A program made the position numbers and the translations under genes. A stretch of 64,000 nucleotides of DNA from Stenopsyche tienmushanensis (Eukaryota > Arthropoda > Insecta > Trichoptera > Stenopsychidae), in assembly GCA_008973525.1 (NCBI GenBank), contig WACJ01000125.1, positions 3,286,001 through 3,350,000 of the forward strand. The letters run 5' to 3'. This document shows, in pieces, positions 46,750-57,190 of the stretch. Under the pieces are notes generated by a model. It was given only the letters and a program-made list of their open reading frames with translations. It had not been told where the DNA came from and ran no database searches. Position 1 is the first letter of the stretch; every line of letters begins with the position of its first letter.

Positions 46750-47323
46750 CGTGCGCGATTCAAATATAACCCGGAAATCTTCTGTATAAACGAATACTTG
46801 GTTCCTTTTATTAGAAAAAGATCCATCGGATAGTAAGCTTTTTAATCTCACTCACTGAAGAAAAAAGGCGAGAAGTAACATCCTCTGTTGCGCAACGCAT
46901 AATTATTCGTTTTATAAAAAGCAAAGGCATGGAATTTTGAGAAGACCCAAAGTATTCGATTGGGCCCAAAAAAATCGTGAATATCTGGAAGCTGGAAGCC
47001 TGCTGGAAAAGTGATGACTACGGTATTTGGGAATCGAAATATATTTTATTGATTGATTTTCTACATGACAGACAAACAATAAATGCGACTTTCTCCTGTC
47101 AAATTCTAGATGACGCTAAGGCTGATTAATTGAAAATTAATAATTACGCGTTGCGCAACAGAGGATGCTATTTTTTGCTTTCGTTCTTCAATGAAAATAT
47201 CTGATGGATGTTTTTAAATGAAGGAAACTATGTAGAGAAATAAGATACCCCATTTTTATATTTATATTATATCATCAATAAATTTGTACGGCAAAATTCC
47301 GGGTCATATTTGAATCACCCTCG
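46750..47323. mobile_element. 574-bp fold-back mariner derivative
   Basis: The left end is CGTGCGCGATTCAAATATAA and the right end on minus is CGAGGGTGATTCAAATATGA. TA is present at 46748-46749 and 47324-47325. The inverted repeats are unusually long, about 170 bp each. They run through TAGTTTCCTTCATT-like sequence and a GCGTTGCGCAAC palindrome to the TAATTATT block. The short middle encodes VFDWAQKNREYLEAGSL-like text. The arms include SSVAQRIIIRF, resembling the first residues of a mariner transposase (MLSVAQR-like), so the arms probably duplicated the 5' part of the parent gene. It cannot encode a transposase. Confidence 0.88.
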
Positions 47324-47325
47324 TA

Positions 47326-48845
47326 GAATGACTCTTGGATAGTTTGAAAATGTCAGCTCAATTATCGTCTCAAATGCTTACACGAATATTTTCGGATTAA
47401 TATAATGCAACATACTTTCAATAAAAAATCATAGTTGTGGAAACATCAATGATTTTTTTAAATATATATAATATAACACATTACCGTCGGATTTTGTATA
47501 GTCTTTCATCTGATGCGAGGCGTTTTTGCGAAAAATATAGTCCGATGGGAATGTGTTAACACCGTTAAACCCTATTGCTATTGAATTTATTTAATTAAAG
47601 ATGATTATCTGATAATTGGAGTTATTACCTATTTAGGAGGCTTTAAATGTGCTTATAGGGTGCCGATTTAATATTGAAATTGCGAGAAAAGTTTAAGAAT
47701 ATGTGGATAAGACAGTACAATGAAAAATTACTCCATTAGAGCCTTAAAATTCAAACAAACCATTAATTAAAGCTAGTGCTGCAAGTGCACAAACTGGCTA
47801 AGTCATATTTTATATTATAAATTATAGTTGTATTATGAAGCAAATTAAATTATGGTTGTATTCGCATATGATGTATTGCCTGGGAAAACATTAGCTTATT
47901 TTAAGGGAAAATTATGAAAAACTCGAGGGAAAAATTCTTTGCGTTAGAATGAGACATGATGAATAATTTTGCATTGCTTTCGTTTTTTTTAATTTAATAT
48001 ATAAAGTAATAAAAAACATTTTTTGTAAAAGGTTTTTTTTGCCATATATGAATATCTAAATATAAATTTATTCATGTTTCTGGGAATCGCTTGTACTCAG
48101 CGGTGGTAAAAAATAATTGGGCTGTTATAATAAGGGTTGTCGATGTCTTCCTCTTTATTGCTTTTATTGAGTGTCAAAATAGATCGGGGATATCTTCGAG
48201 TGGATAGGACCAACTTGGGCGGAAAACTGTTTTGAAATTGTTCAATAAAATGCCCAAAATAGATCGGCTATCTGATATCTGAATTGTTCGAAAGAAGCGG
48301 ATCTACAATAGATGGAAGAGTGTGACAAGAAGCAGAAGATACACACGCGTGTGTGCGGCGGCCATAAAAGAGCCAAGGAAAAATATGATAATTTCTATTT
48401 ATATGTATTTTTATCGTGCCATTCCATCATAATATTATTTGATACATTTTCCCTACGCCCGTCGTACGCATATAGAAAATTGACGAGCGCTGTGAAAACA
48501 GCTCGACGATTTTTAACGCTGGCCCTTTGCCAATAGATCAGGTCTATTTGGAATGAACGGCGAGGGTGGTATTCGTGTAGGGGTGTGTTTACACGCGCCC
48601 AAAACAAAAGCCTACTTCCGCCCCGTGTGTGGCATCAATCTGTCTACAATGGCATTTGTTCCACAAATCAGCTCTTCATTTCAACCTCACTTAGTCTCAC
48701 GGCTGAAATCATCCAATAGCTTTATAAGTTTGGCAAAAAATCGAGGACAAAAGAAATTGATGTCTGGAGATCGATGGACGGAAAGCATAGGGCCTAAAGT
48801 TTAAATATTAATTCAATATGATTAAAATATACACATTAAATTAAG
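47326..48845. other. AT-rich DNA, nothing recognised
   Basis: Antisense overlapping frames at 48312-48607 and the frame at 48553-48804 have no motif. Confidence 0.3.
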
Positions 48846-48863
48846 CGACTCACTAGTGAGTCG
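48846..48863. other. Perfect 18-bp palindrome
   Basis: CGACTCACTAGTGAGTCG is a perfect inverted repeat containing two bZIP-like half sites (GACTCA). A diverged copy lies at 41293-41312. It could be a transposon tip or a protein binding site. Confidence 0.8.
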
Positions 48864-49506
48864 ATTTGATCTTTGCTCCGTAACTGAAGTACGAGAACGA
48901 CGAGACCTCGATGAATAAGGATCTCTTCGGACAACAGAGTTGACTACCAGACCCCGACGGAGAATGATTTCCTTGGGGAAGATCTTTGAAAAAACGATCA
49001 ACTTTGAGTTCAAGAAGACGCTCCGATAAAGCGTCTATCATCGGGTGGATCATCACCCACTTATCATAGCGCAGCAGAGTCTTTCTCATTTCGACTTCTA
49101 TTTTCGAGCGAATTAAAGCATAAGAGTGTTCCGTCGTTCATCGTAGCGGACTCGTGAGCCGGGACCATTGTTATGCATTAATATAGCCGAGATGCTGCCA
49201 ACAGCGAGTTCGCGGCGATCTCTGTAAGTCAGACGGGGACTCCGTGTTCGCTACAATACCATCTAGCATCCAAGTCGGCCGTATCGACTGAGGCTTACAA
49301 TAATGCTGACAGGTTAAAAACTTGACCATCATATACATGCATACCGATTTCAAATCATAATTACATCGTTAGCTAAATTCTTTAATAACATGAACTATAT
49401 AAAGCATTTGCTGGCTTTTGGCTATAAATAATGCATAATTGAGAAGTAATAATTCTAAAAATATCGTTTGTTGGATTTTATTATAAATATGAACAAATAT
49501 ACAAAC
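48864..49506. other. Less AT-rich segment with unassigned frames
   Basis: The minus-strand frame at 48853-49089 (MRKTLLRYDKWVMIHPMIDA...) and a second at 49171-49353 are in one orientation and could be one degraded protein, perhaps a retroelement. I cannot identify it. Confidence 0.3.
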
Positions 49507-49795
49507 ATTGATTTTTATATATAAGATCTACTTTATATTAATTGTACTATACCTGTATTATTTGAAAAGTGCAAACAATAAATTGACACAGTTTTATTGC
49601 AATCGGATGAACGGTATGAAAGCGCATTAAATACGGACAAACAAACTATTGATTTTTATACACGAGACTATGCCTATGTTACTTGCAAAATCTTTAACAA
49701 TAAGCGGAAAAAGTTTTAATGCAATCCAATGAACGATATGGCATGCGCATTTCGAACGAACAAAACCCAATTCATTTTTATATATTAGATTGTAC
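49507..49795 (+). repeat. Dispersed ~130-bp repeat, dimer plus part of a third unit (copy 4)
   Basis: It starts with the end of a preceding unit (TTTTTATATATAAGATCTA), then has a first-type unit and a second-type unit. The same start occurs at 60721, so copies 4 and 5 share a sub-type. Confidence 0.9.
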
Positions 49796-51704
49796 TTTAA
49801 ATGAAGACCTGGATTGATCCTTGCTCTTTCGTTGCGACTCGCTGCTTTAAAATACCGATACATTGTTTTTCCATTAAGCAGTTTTTGGGGATGTTGCCAT
49901 TTCCACATAACGATTCGAGTGAATCCACCTTCACTACTAACGTATTTACGCTGCGAGATTTACACACATTTTTATATTTTGCCCATTCCCACGGAAACCG
50001 TACGATCTAGGAATATAAAGACACGATCCAATTACCAATAGTTATGAGCCATATATCCATAAAAATATATATCTGAGATACTTGATACATCTGAACTATC
50101 TTTTTTTCTTATGATATTATATCCTTTATCTTATACCTTAGGAACTAACTTATTAGATAGATATTTCGATATATTTGTATTTTAATAACACACCAAAGAT
50201 ATATATTGAATTATTAAAGATCTATCAGTAAAAGAAAATCGTATTTGATGTAACTATAAAATAATTATTTTAAAAAACGATTACGATTATATTAAGACAC
50301 ATTTATCTGCTCGCATTTTTAAAGGTCGGTTTCTTACATTCATACGAAATATTTACAGAAAAACTAGTCTATGATCGTCGATATATTTTCCCAAATGTCT
50401 TACGAACTTGTTTGTAAGATTTATATAATCCAAGTGTAATCAGTTTACCCTTTATTGACATTCACGAAACAAGCAATGCTAAAACATTTCGGATTGTTTT
50501 ATTTTCGTCTGGATCTGATTGAAACGGTAAAATGTCGAACGTTCAGGTGCTTTTTTTTCAGCCAAAGCTCGGAACAAACCTATTTGTTCCGATATCTCGA
50601 CAAAATGTCTAGTTGGATTTTTTGTCCTGTTCGACTGGACGAATAGTTTTTTCCAACTTCTAATACGACCCCCAGGCTTATTTGGTATCTAAAACATGTG
50701 AACCATTTAGGGTGAAATATTCCCCCCAATAATGTCCTTTCTTGTGTGTATATACTCGCGGCGAACATAAGAGACGGAAAAAGTGTTTTGACGTTGGATA
50801 AATATTTTTTCTCGAACTATACTTTTTATTGTTGAAACACAAATAGGGAAGAGTGGAAAAATGTATGAAATCGTCAGATATTTCGTGAATATACAAAAAA
50901 GGACAACGGAAAAACAACGATAATTTTTCACGGAATCAAAAGCACAGAGCACACTATGGACGTTTGTAGTGACAAATTTTTCGCTTAATCTATGTTAACC
51001 TTCTTTGTAAATATGTATTTCAGCCCCAAATAATATATATTTTTCGCGCAAAATTCCTGATTTACTCAGTGAAATAAATAAACATATTTCATCGAGCGAG
51101 ATTCAATTATGAGTATATTAATTAGTGTTGAAATAGTGGCTTGTATATTGGTTTATATAATAATAAAATTTTCGGTTCAAATTCAGGCTACAAGGGCAGG
51201 GCTATCTTCTTATTATTTGTTAAAAAAAATCAACTGTAGTTATCTGTTTTTCATTTAATCATGAAGCAATTGAAAACTCACTTACTTGAGGTAACTTTTA
51301 GCAAATCTTTTATGGGACTATTACTAATCATTTTGTTATATGAAAATTCAAAACTGTCATATGAAAATCTGTTTTTATCTAGAAAAAGTCTGTTTTTATC
51401 TTGAGTGTTTTTCAAATACTCAAGCTAAATTTGTTACAAAAATAGTTTTGTATAATTTTTTAAAATCTAAGTATTAAAAATGCAGTCTTTACTGAGACAA
51501 ATTAATGACCAAACAATATCCATGCTAAGAGAAATCGAGTGCTTTTAAAATGTTTTTTTTTTAAATTGTCCTAATGCCATGTTGCAAATAAAAAATAACA
51601 TGAAATTAAGCAAATTAAAATTTGTCAAATATGAATTAATAATTTAAAAATACGATTTTTTCGATTTCTGAAAATCTTAATAACGTTATTAAATTATGGT
51701 AAAC
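49796..51704. other. AT-rich DNA, nothing recognised
   Basis: Short open frames between 49801 and 50952 overlap on both strands and resemble no family. Confidence 0.3.
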
Positions 51705-51825
51705 GTTTGGGCCTGTTTTTATGCGATTTTGAAGTTATGCGATTTTCAAATGTAATAGAACCTATGCCTCATTTTTGTATGTAGTCCAAGTCTTTTTTTA
51801 TGCGAATGCGCATTAAAAAAATTTC
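51705..51825 (+). repeat. 'TATGCG' dispersed repeat, copy 2
   Basis: CTGTTTTTATGCGATTTTGA and TTTTTTTATGCGAATGCGCA in the same order and spacing as 17577-17695. Confidence 0.87.
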
Positions 51826-52130
51826 AACGCATGCTTGAGAATAGCATATCTCCATATCACGAACTGCGTAAAAAAAATAACTGTTAAATCGTCGCAATGC
51901 TCAATCACCGATCATATTTCTAATAAGGCGATTTAAACACAGAAGGATGACTAAATTAAGAACAATTCTAATTGTAAGGAACCCTTGCCTTCAACATCTG
52001 TATGTGATGAAATTGATCTGGGCCAAGTTCATAAATCATGCCGATTATTATATTATTATGTGATGATGTTCATAAATATGCATGCTGACTGATAAAAATA
52101 AATTGTGTTTTTATTTTTATGATTTTCTTT

Positions 52131-52262
52131 ATTAACTTTTTTTATGCGATTTTAAGTACATTCTATCGCATTGATTTGAAGTTATGCGGTTTTTAAAAAT
52201 AATGGATCCCCCCGTTTTTTTATGTAGTTCAAGTCTTTTTTTATGCGACTCTCCGTGGAACG
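52131..52262 (+). repeat. 'TATGCG' dispersed repeat, copy 3 (diverged)
   Basis: Contains TTTTTTTATGCGATTTTAAG, TTGAAGTTATGCGGTTTTTA and GTCTTTTTTTATGCGACTCT. An extra ~25 bp separates the first two blocks compared with copies 1 and 2. Confidence 0.75.
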
Positions 52263-52492
52263 TATCTATCGCAATTCAAATTGAAAACAGTAAATGATAA
52301 ATGAAAAAAAAAATGTATAATATTTATTTAAAAATTACATCACATATTAATTATTTTTTCAAATTCATTCCGAATTATTAAAATAGAAGTTCATGATTTA
52401 GTTCTCTTTTTAATATCTGGTCAATGATTATTGATTAAGTCTGAGAGCAATTGTACCTGATGCATCTCACAGTATCTAAACACATGCATATA

Positions 52493-52690
52493 CAGGGTGC
52501 GGCAGGGAAACTTCCTTATTTGAAACGGGCACCCTGAAGCGACCAAGGGTAGTTGGATTATTTAAATGAGCGAAATTAAACGCTTTTTATCATGTAGATT
52601 TAGTAATGATCATGCAGATCAGAGGGAGGAGCGAATTTTCGCTTTAGAGCCGTCACTATTCAAATAAAATAGTTACCCTGCCGCATTATG
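52493..52690. mobile_element. 198-bp TA-flanked MITE
   Basis: The left end is CAGGGTGCGGCAGGGAAACT and the right end on minus is CATAATGCGGCAGGGTAACT. Both are followed by T-rich sequence ending in TATTTGAA. TA lies on both sides (52491-52492, 52691-52692). There is no coding capacity. The ends and duplication fit the Tc1/mariner superfamily. Confidence 0.88.
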
Positions 52691-52692
52691 TA

Positions 52693-53523
52693 TGTGGGTT
52701 AATTTATCACGCTCGTAATGCAACCATAAAAATAATTAAAACTGGATTAGGAATTACAGTATAATTAATTATCGGAGCTCTTAAAAATGTTTTTGATTGT
52801 TTCATAATGCTTTCGTCATTAAAAATCTAATTGTTTCTGGCTTAAAACAACAAACATTAAAACGCCAGAAAACATTTTCTCTCGCATAAAATGCTCAAAG
52901 TTTTCTAATTGATTATTGAAAAGTCGTTTGTTTGTAGACTCCCAAGTCAAAATGGTTGCCATAAATCAGGGGAGCGGGAAACCAAAAACAAAGGTTCTGT
53001 AGATAATTTGTAATACGATATTGATGCTAAGTGCGGTGGAAATATTTCATCTTTCCCCGCTGAAATGTTTTCGGATACAGATTAAAAATTTTTGCCTCTA
53101 CCAATTTATTCCCAATTATATTCCGTTTTGTGCTGTTTGCGCATATCGGATGTCGATATTTCCTACTTGGAAACTATGTACGGAAATTCGGCTCGGCGGA
53201 TCACTGCGAAATTCGTTTAATGTGATATAGCGTGGATCCGGAGCGAATTCGAAGTGGCTTTGATCAGGTCAGCAGTTTTCAATTCGAATCCTCATTGGGG
53301 ATATTGAAAGCGCCGAAATCTGCAAAGAGAAAAAATACACGTGAGAACTTGATGCATGCCTTTCACATTAATTGCGAGACCCATTCGGAAAAACTCGAAT
53401 TTGTTGATTATGAAAATATTTAACTTGCATGTCTCCCTTGGGGTCTTATTTGGCCCAAATTCATTTGCTTTAAAACGTTGATAAACAAGCGAAATGGTTT
53501 CAATTTTTCGAATATATTTTATG
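52693..53523. other. Gene-free DNA
   Basis: 52910-53430 is less AT-rich with two open frames (53021-53230, 53232-53423) in unrelated phases and no motif. Confidence 0.3.
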
Positions 53524-53531
53524 ATCTATAA

Positions 53532-53682
53532 CAGCGATTCTTAAACCTATGTAGTCCGCGGAAAACCTATTGAACATTTTTTTTTGCAAATCCCGTCCCA
53601 ATATTTTACATCTTCTTGAGACTTAATTTTAATGATTTGACAAACACCCAGGGGTCCATGGATCCCAATTTAAGAACTGCTG
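53532..53682. mobile_element. 151-bp hAT MITE with 8-bp target duplication
   Basis: The ends are CAGCGATTCTTAAACC and, on minus, CAGCAGTTCTTAAATTGG. ATCTATAA is duplicated at 53524-53531 and 53683-53690. GTAGTCCGCGG inside the left end and GGGGTCCATGGATCCC inside the right are typical of this hAT group. Non-coding. Confidence 0.93.
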
Positions 53683-53690
53683 ATCTATAA

Positions 53691-54330
53691 TGTTAATTTT
53701 GAGAATTAGGAAACACTTTGGTACTATTAAGTGATAAGTAGAAATACTTTTAAAATTCAATAGTTGAATTAAACAAGTAAATGGTGATTGAAACCATAGA
53801 AAAATCTGACGATGTCATCAGTGAAATTATATCATCATTAAACAATCAGTTGATTGTATATCTTCAATAGAACAATAGAATTTCATCAACCAAAGGAGAT
53901 TGGGCTATTCATGATTTGTTCAGAAAAGCATTTCATCCTGAGACATTCTATATTTCGTTTATGCTTTATATTTATAAAATGTTTACTTTTCAGTAATATC
54001 AAAGTCAAGTATCGGCCAAACTTGCCATTTTTGCAATAGTTACTAAATCATAAATAATATAATTAATTCCAAAAATAAAGATATTTACCCAGTATATATT
54101 AATTTTGAAAATAAGGGGACCAGAAAGTTATCAAAATTTTTAGATTTACTTTTTTTCGATACTGTCTTTGTGAACGTGTTTTCGATACAGTTTGTATCGA
54201 GATACGGTTCAGGAAACATAATTTTTTTAAAAATAATTTCATCATCACTTTTATCTTCATCGTATAGATGAAATTCAAAAACATGAAATTTAAAAATTTA
54301 GAACAGAAAAAAAATCATTTGAATTCCTAC
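53691..54330. other. AT-rich DNA, nothing recognised
   Basis: Short frames at 53854-54039 and 54099-54284 are not recognised. Confidence 0.3.
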
Positions 54331-54745
54331 CAAACCGGTTTTCGGTTTTCTGTTTTCGAACAAAACCGGTTTTCGGTTTTAAGAAATATAAAATTAAAAT
54401 AACCGATATTTTTACATTATTTGAACTTTATTTAATGTTAAAAGCATTACAACTCAACTATTTATATCTATCTGACTTCAAACAGTATGAATGGATTGAA
54501 AAGAAATACGTTCTCGATGAAATTAGAGTAAATCACATAAAAATGGCATTTAAAAGATGAAACCTATGATCTTTATGACGTTAATTTCACTGTGAAATTG
54601 ATAAATAACTTTGAATATGTTTTATGAAAATTTATTTTTCTTAAAATTATAATTATTATATATATTCAGGATCAAAAAACCGGTTTTTGAAGATTACATT
54701 TTTGCCTTAAAATCGGGTTTTCAAAACCGGTTTTTCAAAACCGAC
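54331..54745. repeat. Cluster of AACCGGTTTT palindromic repeats
   Basis: ACCGGT inside AAACCGGTTTT-like context occurs at 54334, 54365, 54679 and 54726, concentrated at the two ends of a ~410-bp AT-rich block. Subterminal repeats of this kind are common in hAT ends, but I found no exact terminal repeat or target duplication. Confidence 0.55.
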
Positions 54746-54863
54746 AAGCCCAAATATATCGATCAAGATGAAAATTTAACATTTCCACATGCCTTGGAAA
54801 AAAACCTATTCGTGCTGTGATCAGAAGTAGTCTCCGGAGAAAATGTTTTACTATCAATAGAAG

Positions 54864-55127
54864 ATGAATACCAAAGACAATAAACGTTTTTGTGATATTA
54901 GTGGAGAGCGTTTTGATAACATGGATATTCAAGACATCCAAGAAATATTGGAGGATCATACGTTGAGCGAAGATAAATTACTCGAAATATTAAATGAATC
55001 TACCACAATTAATGACCCAGAAAGCTGTTGTAGCAAAGTAACTACATGTTTCACATTAAAAACAATTAATGATGGTATAGAATTTGCTATTAAATTAGAT
55101 TTTTTTAAAATTGAAAATGATCCTTAA
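54864..55127 (+). pseudogene. Pogo/Tigger-like transposase C-terminal fragment
   Basis: The 87-residue frame contains MDIQDIQEILEDHTLSEDKL followed by LEILNE, then CFTLKTINDGIEFAIKLDFF and ENDP. After a stop at 55126 the frame continues with MKRNFKI and RELQHILE. Tigger/jerky-type transposases end with an acidic 'D..ELL..H...L..EDL.EL' segment and then 'F(T)LK...G......FF...DP...R..K..R....L', which fits well. The DDE domain is not present upstream. This is probably an old tail. Confidence 0.55.
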
Positions 55128-56292
55128 ATGAAGAGAAATTTTAAAATTTAGAGAGAATTACAACATATTTTGGAACTAAATCTGAACTTAATTTTTTCTG
55201 AATTAAATCTTATATATATATATCATAATTTACAGAATAGACTTGATATATTTTTGTTGTTGTGGAATATTTTACATCATAGAAAAGGATAATATTAGGA
55301 TTAGAGAAGTCGAGATTTAAAATGATCAATCTCTTATGCTTCTGTTCAGGCTCAAATCAAATGCTTGGAACAGACTAAGTTTATACGTCCAAAAAAATAA
55401 ACCAACAAAGTGGAAAATTCGCTTTAAAATATTTTTGGGCCTTTGAAAAAAAATAAAGCATTTATTTTCGGCGCACGTACGACCTCAAAGCAAAATAGCA
55501 CGTCGTTAAAATCTGTCAGGAACAAATATGCCTGTTGCAGCAACATGAATTGTAACACGGCTCAATTCGTTCGCCACTAGCCACATGTGACGAATCGAAA
55601 TATACGTCAAGTGGATTGAAACGCATTTTTTATAGCCCAGCCTCATAATGTGCTATTAAACTCGGTCAGATCGATCGCTAATTATATGAAATTAAATAAA
55701 TAAATGGCGGGAAAAATAAAGAAAATCGGCGTATCGGAAAATGCTCAAATCAAAATCAACGCATGGAAAACATAACGCGCGTTTTTTGCGCAGCTTTTAC
55801 GTACGTTTTGAAATTTTGAAAATTAACATCAATGACATTCTGTTTTTAACATTTAACCCTTCTGTCAATGAATGGTTCTATTAGATCCTGTTCATATATA
55901 TGGTGTAATCAGCTGATCCGTTAGAGTTTGTAAACATTTTTGGGGTACATCGGTTGGATGATTAGTTCCCTGGTTCAAATTCTTATAATAAAATATAAAC
56001 TATGAATGATTCCAATATTCACTATAGTGCAGAAAAATGCTACTATCTTTAATGCCATATGCACAAAATAACAATTTTCAAGCAAGTAGAGCAAAACGTT
56101 TGGCAACGAACCAGCAACTCTAGTTTTGTATAAACAGAGCTAGCTTCGTTTTTAAGCTATTTTAGCCCAAAATCTGAACTAGAAATATCATCCTTCTAGC
56201 TTATCAAGCTAGCTTATATTGATCAAGGTACATTTTTGTATCATTTTTTGGATTAAAATTTTTACCACGTAAAGAATTTTTCAATGAAAGAA
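55128..56292. other. Gene-free DNA
   Basis: 55440-55700 is a less AT-rich unique island without ORFs. The remainder is AT-rich. Confidence 0.3.
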
Positions 56293-56730
56293 ATTAATAA
56301 TAATCTGAAGGGGCAATGTCCGGAGAGTATGGAGGATGAGGTAAAACATCCCTGTCAAATGATAATAATTTATTTCTGACGAGCAAAGACACATGAGGCT
56401 TGGCGTTATCGTAATGAAAAACAATGCCTCGTCTGTTCACTAATTCTGGCCGTTTTCTGGCAATTGCATCCTTTAGATTGTCCAGTTGGAAACAATATTT
56501 TGTTGAATTGATCATTTCGCCTTGCTGAAGAAGCTCATAATAAACTACCCCCTTCAAGTCCCACCAAATGCATATCAAAACTTTTTTTGGATGTAGGCCA
56601 GGTTTACCTACAGTTAAAGCTCTGTACCCTTGGTCCAAGACCGTTTACGTTGGATATTCTCATAGAGTATCCAACTTTAATTTCCAGTGACAAGTCTCTT
56701 CAAAAAAGGTTGGCTATTATTTCGTTGGAG
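56293..56730 (-). pseudogene. Mariner transposase catalytic-domain pseudogene
   Basis: On minus it reads PFLKRLVTGN, a stop, then SWILYENIQRKRSWTKGTEL, a frameshift, and from 56638 an open frame ALTVGKPGLHPKKVLICIWW, DLKGVVYYELL, FHYDNAKPHVSLLVRNKLL and PPYSPDIAPSDYY. Exactly 34 residues separate the second and third aspartates. The first catalytic aspartate of VTGDEKW is replaced by asparagine followed by a stop. The N-terminal DNA-binding part and the C-terminal ~60 residues are missing. The wording is closer to Bmmar/Hsmar-type mariners than to the other copies here. Confidence 0.92.
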
Positions 56731-56865
56731 AAGAAGATCGCATGTTGAAATACGCTGAAGTTTATTTGAGTCAGTCAGTTCATGAGGAAGCCACACATCT
56801 GAACGTTAGCTATTTAGCTATTTTGCGAACAGTATATCGCGGGTTTTCTTCAACCATGGCTTTGA

Positions 56866-57190
56866 TTAGATCTGTGTTGATTTGCGAAAGAAACTTATGG
56901 GACAACCTAATATATTGGACAACAACGTTCTGGCAACATTTATTTCGGATAGTTCCAATTTTTTGTTAAGTCGGATAGTTCCAATGAAAACAAACCCTGC
57001 CTGCTGTAGTTTGTCCACGCTATCGATAGTTATGAAATAGTTGTCAGCAATAACCGTCCTCCCACTTCCTTTGTACTTGTCAGTTAATTCTAGTAGCAAT
57101 TTTTTTAAATCTAAGTTGACTACTTTCTGGCCTCCTTCTTCTTTTCCAGTATACAAAATACCTTTACAAGGATATCCATTTTCTGAATCT
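56866..57190 (-). pseudogene. PiggyBac-type transposase fragment
   Basis: On minus it begins ENGYPCKG, then MYTGKEEGGQKVVNLDLKKL, ELTDKYKGSGRTVIADNYF and GFVFIGTIRLNKKLE. The YTGK, GR.V..DN(F/Y)(F/Y)TS and G...GTIR.N block is the second part of the piggyBac DDD domain. The aspartate of ADNYF corresponds to a catalytic residue. Upstream and downstream thirds of the protein are gone. It lies about 140 bp from the mariner fragment at 56293-56730, in the same orientation. Confidence 0.9.

Noticed and set aside
48853..49089. Possible retroelement protein (MRKTLLRYDKW...)
   Set aside because: I could not match any RT, gag, integrase or protease motif. It is left as an unassigned frame.
54099..54284. 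Small membrane-like ORF
   Set aside because: AT-rich DNA readily yields Leu/Phe/Ile-rich frames. There is no start context, neighbour or family support.
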